64,000 nucleotides of DNA, taken from assembly GCF_004795035.1 (NCBI RefSeq), contig NZ_SSBK01000029.1, positions 17,133 through 81,132 of the forward strand, written 5' to 3'. Shown piece after piece: positions 60,628 to 64,000 of the stretch. Source of the stretch: Streptomyces sp. A0958. GTDB taxonomy: Bacteria > Actinomycetota > Actinomycetes > Streptomycetales > Streptomycetaceae. The notes below the pieces were generated by a model that did no database searches, was not told the DNA's origin, and saw nothing but the letters and a program-made list of their open reading frames with translations. The position numbers and the translations under genes were made by a program. The stretch's first letter is position 1; each line of letters begins with the position of its first letter.

Positions 60628-61523
60628 CGGCCGTGCTGTCCCTGGGGACGTACCGGGTGCGTGCCGTGGGTCAGGCGGCGCGCACCGCCCTGGCTGCTGG
60701 TAGCCCGTGGGTGGACACGGCACCCAACTACGCCCACGGCTACGCGCATGAGGGGCTGCGCCAGGTACTGCGCACGTATCCGACCGTGCGGGTAGCGACG
60801 AAGACGGGGTTCTTCACGGACAAGCAAGGGCACGCCGCTCAGGCGGAGAACGTGCTCAGCCGGGAAGAGGCTGCCCGTGGGCACAGCCTCACTCCGCACT
60901 TCGTTCGGTGGCAGACGGAGCGTTCGTTGGCCGTGCTCGGCCGGGCGGACATGGTGTTCGTCCACAACCCTGAGCACCATGGACACGACCGGGCCGCTCT
61001 ACATGGGCGTATGCGAGAAGCGTTCGCCGCACTGGAGGAGTACACCCAGGCGGGCAGGATCGGCGGCTACGGGGTAGCCACATGGTCGGGCCTGACCTCC
61101 GAAGCGTTCACTGTCCCGGAGCTACTCGCCCTTGCCCGACAGGCGGCGGGCTCGGCAGAGCACCACCTCACAGGCTTGCAGATGCCGGTCAGTCTGATCA
61201 TGGATGACCTGATCAGGCAGGCGCTCGACGGCGTTGGACCGCTGATGGACGCGAAAGACGGAGGGCTGATCACCTTCGGTTCGGCTCCCCTGCACGGCGG
61301 CGAACTCCTCAGCGCCATGACTCCGGAACTGGTGGACTTCATCCGGCCCGGCCTGTCGCCCGCAGCCGCTGCCCTGCTGGTTGCCGGATCGTGCCCCGGC
61401 CTCGACGTGGTCCTGACCTCGGCCAGCACCCGCGACCACTGGGACGATGCGGCGAAAGCTCTGGCTGCCCCTCTCACGGCCGGGGAACTCAGGAAGGTAA
61501 CCGATGAACTCTCCTCCGAGTGA
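60624..61523 (+). CDS. Aldo/keto reductase of the peptide operon
   Basis: A 299-residue AKR-fold protein, shorter than most. Catalytic residues: Asp and Tyr in VDTAPNYAHGYAHEGLRQ, Lys in VATKTGFF and His in MVFVHNPEHHGH. The N-terminal barrel strand is LSLGTYRVRAVGQAART, and the C-terminus lacks the usual long NADP-specificity motif, though VLTSASTRDHWDDAAKAL is a remnant. The start is a GTGA overlap with the oxygenase gene; its end overlaps the next gene by 20 nt. It may reduce a modified peptide or a small molecule. Confidence 0.85.
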   Translation: MTAVLSLGTYRVRAVGQAARTALAAGSPWVDTAPNYAHGYAHEGLRQVLRTYPTVRVATKTGFFTDKQGHAAQAENVLSREEAARGHSLTPHFVRWQTERSLAVLGRADMVFVHNPEHHGHDRAALHGRMREAFAALEEYTQAGRIGGYGVATWSGLTSEAFTVPELLALARQAAGSAEHHLTGLQMPVSLIMDDLIRQALDGVGPLMDAKDGGLITFGSAPLHGGELLSAMTPELVDFIRPGLSPAAAALLVAGSCPGLDVVLTSASTRDHWDDAAKALAAPLTAGELRKVTDELSSE

Positions 61524-62358
61524 GGACGTACAGGCCCTGATGGAAGCCGCTCACGATCGGGCGGCGAAGGCTCTGGCCCTGACGTGCACGGGCACGCTGG
61601 CATGGGGATTCCAAGGGGGTCACCTCGGCCAGAGGGCAGGGGACCGGTGGCTACGGCTGAGCCGCACCGCCGCGAGGAACGCGGGCAGGAAGCAGGGGGA
61701 AGGCATCGTAGGCGCGTCCCTGCTGGTGCCCGACACTGTCCCGCGCCCACGCCTGCATGGGGTGCACGACTGGACTGACGGCGAGTGGGCGTTCGAGGCA
61801 GAAGCCTTCGACTACGTGGCACAGCCCGTTGTGTCCCCGGACCGGGCAGACCTAGACCATGACCCCGGCTTGCCCGACGCGTGGTGGGACGACCTGTGCC
61901 AGGCACTCGGCCTGCTGAGCGAAGCGGACGGAGTGAGGGTCACCGTCCGGGACGAGTGGATGGAACGCGCCTTCCCCCAGTTCCTCGGCATCCCTGCCCC
62001 GGCCAAGGTGGAGCGAGTGTCAGGGCACGGTGACCTGCACTGGGGCAACCTCACGACCATGCCCCTGAACCTTCTGGACTGGGAGCGGTGGGGGCTGGTG
62101 CCCCTCGGCTTCGACGCGGGACTACTCCACGCGAACAGCCTGCTGGTGCCGGGCGTAGCGGACCGCATCCGTAAGGAGTTCGCTTCGATCCTGGACAGTC
62201 CAGCCGGCCGAATCGGAGAACTCGCGGCAGTGGCCGAGATGCTGCAAGCCGTCGCCCGTGGCTGGTACTCGGAGCTTGCTCCCTGCCTGCTCTCTCGCGC
62301 GGAGATCCTGACGGGCGTTCGCCCGCCGGTACCGGCTCACTCCGAGGTGGCAGCCTGA
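61504..62358 (+). CDS. APH-fold phosphotransferase of the peptide operon
   Basis: A 284-residue protein with the aminoglycoside-phosphotransferase/kinase fold. The catalytic loop is HGDLHWGNL (His175, Asp177, Asn182) and the metal-binding motif is LLDWERWG (Asp192). The N-terminal nucleotide loop is divergent. APH-fold kinases phosphorylate small molecules, but in thioamitide and class V lanthipeptide pathways related proteins act on Ser/Thr of precursor peptides, which would fit the Ser/Thr-rich peptide here. No HopA1-like lyase partner is present. The ATG overlaps the AKR gene by 20 nt; a bidirectional terminator follows. Confidence 0.82.
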   Translation: MNSPPSEDVQALMEAAHDRAAKALALTCTGTLAWGFQGGHLGQRAGDRWLRLSRTAARNAGRKQGEGIVGASLLVPDTVPRPRLHGVHDWTDGEWAFEAEAFDYVAQPVVSPDRADLDHDPGLPDAWWDDLCQALGLLSEADGVRVTVRDEWMERAFPQFLGIPAPAKVERVSGHGDLHWGNLTTMPLNLLDWERWGLVPLGFDAGLLHANSLLVPGVADRIRKEFASILDSPAGRIGELAAVAEMLQAVARGWYSELAPCLLSRAEILTGVRPPVPAHSEVAA

Positions 62359-62389
62359 TGCTGCGCCCCACGCACGGGTGAACAGGGAC

Positions 62390-62432
62390 GCCTCTGCCCC
62401 GTGCGAACGCCGATACGCACGGGGGCAGAGGC
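62390..62432. terminator. Bidirectional terminator between the peptide operon and the recombinase
   Basis: A 16-bp stem gcctctgccccgtgcg (62390-62405) with cgcacgggggcagaggc (62416-62432), one bulged base, loop of about 10 nt. Confidence 0.8.
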
Positions 62433-62437
62433 CAGTC

Positions 62438-63274
62438 TCAGGCGCTGTCGCCTAGGTGCCGGTACAACGTGGCCCGGGAGATCCCCAGGGCCTTGGCGAT
62501 GGCTGTGACGCTCTCTCCCTTGGCGTGCCGGGCACGGGCCACGGCTAGCTTGTCGTCGTCCACCACGGTCGGGCGTCCTCCGTGGTTGCCCTTGCGGGCC
62601 GCAGCGTCCAGCCCCTCCAACGTCTTCTCCCGGATGCCTTCCCGCTCCACCTCGGCGCTCACGGCCAGGACGGCGAACACGATGGCACCGGCCCCGTTCG
62701 GGTCGTACACACCCTGGAGAGGACCGGACAGAAGTTCCAGTTGGATGCCGTCCGCTTGAAGGGTGGAAGACAGCGTCATCAGCTCTGCTGCACTACGGGC
62801 GAGCCTCTTCATCTCGACCGCGGACAAGATGACCGGCTGATTCGGTGCAGCCTGCTTGAACTCCCGAGCAAGGGTGAGCGCCTTCTCAAGCTCCGGCCGT
62901 TCCTTCACACGGGTACTGATCTTCTCTGAGAACACCCGCGTGCACTGGGCCCCGGCGAGCGCGTCCAACTGGGACTGGAGTTCCTGTCCCACGGTCGAGC
63001 ATCGGGCGTAGCCAAGCCGGATCGCTGCGCCCGGTATCGCGTCGGGTGTCTGTGCCAGGGGTGCGCCCTGCGTCCACGCCTTGCCCGGGTTGCGGTCGGC
63101 GGGCGTCTTCACAGTCAGCTCGGCCTTGAGCGCGGGCACCAGGGCGAAGCGGCCCGTGTGGTAGTTCGCTGCCACCTCGCCCGCGCCGGTACGACAGGGG
63201 CTTCCTGCTGGTGCCTGGCACTTCGGGCAGTTGTGGCGCTCGACCTGTTCGGCCGGGATGATCGTGTTCGTCAT
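62438..63274 (-). CDS. Serine recombinase (resolvase/invertase) with N-terminal zinc-finger-like segment
   Basis: A 278-residue protein. The N-terminus holds Cys16, Cys19, Cys27 and His39 in HNCPKCQAPAGSPCRTGAGE, then YHTGRF, a pattern met in proteins of Streptomyces mobile elements. The catalytic domain starts near 85 with IRLGYARCSTVGQELQSQLDAL (nucleophile Ser93) and continues with VILSAVEMKRLARSAAELM, the E-helix region. The C-terminal HTH is GESVTAIAKALGISRATLYRHL. It is a small serine recombinase, not a large integrase. An array of heptamers lies directly in front of its gene and could be its crossover or res site. Confidence 0.9.
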   Translation of the reverse strand: MTNTIIPAEQVERHNCPKCQAPAGSPCRTGAGEVAANYHTGRFALVPALKAELTVKTPADRNPGKAWTQGAPLAQTPDAIPGAAIRLGYARCSTVGQELQSQLDALAGAQCTRVFSEKISTRVKERPELEKALTLAREFKQAAPNQPVILSAVEMKRLARSAAELMTLSSTLQADGIQLELLSGPLQGVYDPNGAGAIVFAVLAVSAEVEREGIREKTLEGLDAAARKGNHGGRPTVVDDDKLAVARARHAKGESVTAIAKALGISRATLYRHLGDSA

Positions 63275-63283
63275 GACTGGAAC

Positions 63284-63417
63284 GTCTCATAAACGTGTCT
63301 CGAAAACTAGTCGTGAGACGGACCTTTTGAGACGGGTTTCGAGACGGCGAGACGGGAGCGAAATGGACGCTGTCGGGAAGCTGGCAAGCCGTCTCACTAT
63401 CGATGGTTATTGAGACG
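63284..63417. repeat. Cluster of eight (T/C)GAGACG heptamers
   Basis: Seven perfect copies and one variant lie in 134 bp: CGTCTCA 63284-63290, TGTCTCG 63296-63302 (variant), TGAGACG 63314-63320 and 63328-63334, CGAGACG 63340-63346 and 63348-63354, CGTCTCA 63390-63396, TGAGACG 63411-63417. Copies are in both orientations, with the last pair forming an inverted repeat 14 bp apart. It begins 10 nt before the recombinase ATG and ends inside the next small ORF. Recombinase subsites, iterons or an autoregulatory operator are the likely roles. Confidence 0.7.
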
Positions 63418-63571
63418 CATGTCCTTGGTCACCCTTAGCTACGCCGGCCGATCGCCACTCACCGCCCGGGGTGCGCTCGATACCGAAGTGCCGAAGCACT
63501 GTTTCGAGCTGCTCTTCACCAAGCATCGGCGCGCGAGCAAGCCAGTAAGTGATCCACTCATCCCTTGTCAC
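63407..63571 (-). CDS. Small hypothetical protein upstream of the recombinase
   Basis: A product of about 54 residues starting from GTG 63571 (VTRDEWITYWLARAPMLGEE, then QLETVLRHFGIERTPGGEW). A Trp-rich helical start and RHFGIE are common in small proteins of Streptomyces phages and integrative elements. No ribosome site precedes this GTG; the frame is open to a start at 63667, which would add 32 residues with little sign of structure. The stop codon lies inside the heptamer cluster. Function unknown. Confidence 0.5.
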   Translation of the reverse strand: MTRDEWITYWLARAPMLGEEQLETVLRHFGIERTPGGEWRSAGVAKGDQGHASQ

Positions 63572-63873
63572 GGTCTGGACAACGCCGACCGGACCGCTCG
63601 GGTTACGCCCGTCGAAGCAGGCTGGCGAGGGGGTGGGGGATGACCCCCGAAGGGGGCAAGCTCGCACCGCCTAGTATTAGCAGCTCAAATCGTGCCACGG
63701 TTTCAGACCTTTCCAGGTGTGCTCTCGGGTCAGGTCGGCTGCGGAGTAGTGCCTGCTCACAGGCTTGCGCCTGCCGCCTGGGCGACGGCGGAAGAGTGCA
63801 AGGAACAGGGACTGTCTGGCCTTGCACTGGTGGCTGCGACAGGTGGCCGCGTAGCGGCCCAAAGGAGTAGGTC
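63572..63873. other. Gene-free stretch before the IS end
   Basis: No convincing gene is seen in these 302 nt. The left part may code for the extended N-terminus of the small minus-strand ORF. A short hairpin ggccgcgtagcggcc (63845-63859) is near the right end. Confidence 0.35.
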
Positions 63874-64000
63874 TGTCGGCGGCGGCTGAATCCTGACCCG
63901 GTTTGGGCGGTCGAACTTTGACCCACCGGGTCTGGTTGCTGGTGTTCAGTCGGTGTCGTGTGTGGCGGTGGGGACGCGTCCGAGTTGGCGTCCGCGCATG
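63874..64000 (-). mobile_element. End of an IS21-like insertion sequence, cut by the window
   Basis: Starts with TGTCGGCGGCGGCTGA (63874), the 5'-TG type of end. On the minus strand two related repeats follow each other, GGGTCAAAGTTCGACCGCC and GGGTCAGGATTCAGCCGCC, the multi-repeat terminal pattern I know from Streptomyces IS21 elements. The family call rests on recall, not on a search. Confidence 0.5.
63946..64000 (-). CDS. C-terminal end of an IS transposition protein, cut by window edge
   Basis: Reading inward from the window edge, the minus strand encodes MRGRQLGRVPTATHDTD then TGA (63946-63948). It precedes the terminal repeats of the IS, so it is most likely the last codons of a transposase or its IstB-like helper. 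Too little is visible to decide. Confidence 0.4.
   Translation of the reverse strand, partial: MRGRQLGRVPTATHDTD

Noticed and set aside
59440..62358. Known lanthipeptide or thioamitide cluster
   Set aside because: No LanM/LanKC, HopA1-like lyase, YcaO or TfuA protein is present, and the peptide has no Cys.
62438..63274. Large serine integrase of a phage or integrative element
   Set aside because: At 278 residues with a Hin-like C-terminal HTH it belongs to the small resolvase/invertase group.
63284..63417. CRISPR array
   Set aside because: The repeats are only 7 bp, in both orientations and irregularly spaced, with no cas genes.

Overview
The window is high-GC actinobacterial chromosome, almost certainly Streptomyces. 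The reasons are the strongly G/C-ending codons, frequent GTG starts, many genes whose start codon sits about 6 nt behind a TANNNT -10 box (leaderless pattern), and the gene order tRNA-Pro–tig–clpP1–clpP2–clpX … valS–folC–ndk–mreBCD–mrdA–rodA, which matches the Streptomyces core.

Region 1 (1–6.1 kb): the start of a secreted GH84 beta-N-acetylglucosaminidase (cut by the window edge), a small protein built of 12-residue repeats coupled to malQ, a small membrane protein, a LysR regulator and allantoicase. Region 2 (6.3–12.7 kb): one translationally coupled six-gene stressosome operon, rsbR–rsbS–rsbT–RsbX-like phosphatase–hybrid histidine kinase–receiver/PP2C phosphatase. It is preceded by a 19-codon leader ORF that carries a perfect 12-bp inverted repeat. 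No sigma factor or RsbV/RsbW pair is next to it. Region 3 (12.8–35 kb): housekeeping and exported functions, including two paralogous M1 aminopeptidases, asd, a subtilase, a mycothiol-dependent nitroreductase-like protein, a MOSC protein, sodF with a Nur-type nickel box, bioY, rpiB, an Nei-type glycosylase, a membrane PP2C phosphatase and an acyltransferase. Region 4 (35–56.7 kb): two tRNA genes, tig and the Clp protease genes with a ClgR-type box, valS, folC, ndk, and the mre/mrdA/rodA wall-elongation cluster, followed by a CYTH-CHAD protein and a radical SAM protein.

Region 5 (56.7–64 kb) is accessory. The gene that normally follows the radical SAM gene (DUF2344/TIGR03936 family, then rne) is not present. 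Instead there is a Scr1-type HTH/DUF5753 regulator with DUF6879 and small partner genes, two small ORFs (one ending in an amber codon with the frame continuing behind it), and then a compact operon: a 45-residue peptide, a JmjC/cupin_4 oxygenase, an aldo/keto reductase and an APH-fold phosphotransferase. After that come a serine recombinase with an N-terminal zinc-finger-like segment, a cluster of eight (T/C)GAGACG heptamers, a small ORF and the end of an IS21-like element.

The best candidate for an undescribed system is the 59.3–62.4 kb peptide–oxygenase–reductase–kinase-fold operon. It looks like a small RiPP-type pathway, and may be controlled by the neighbouring Scr1-type regulator through paired GTGCAAC-like sites spaced 10 bp apart at 57029 and 58678. 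All functional assignments come from reading motifs in the sequence; no database search was run.
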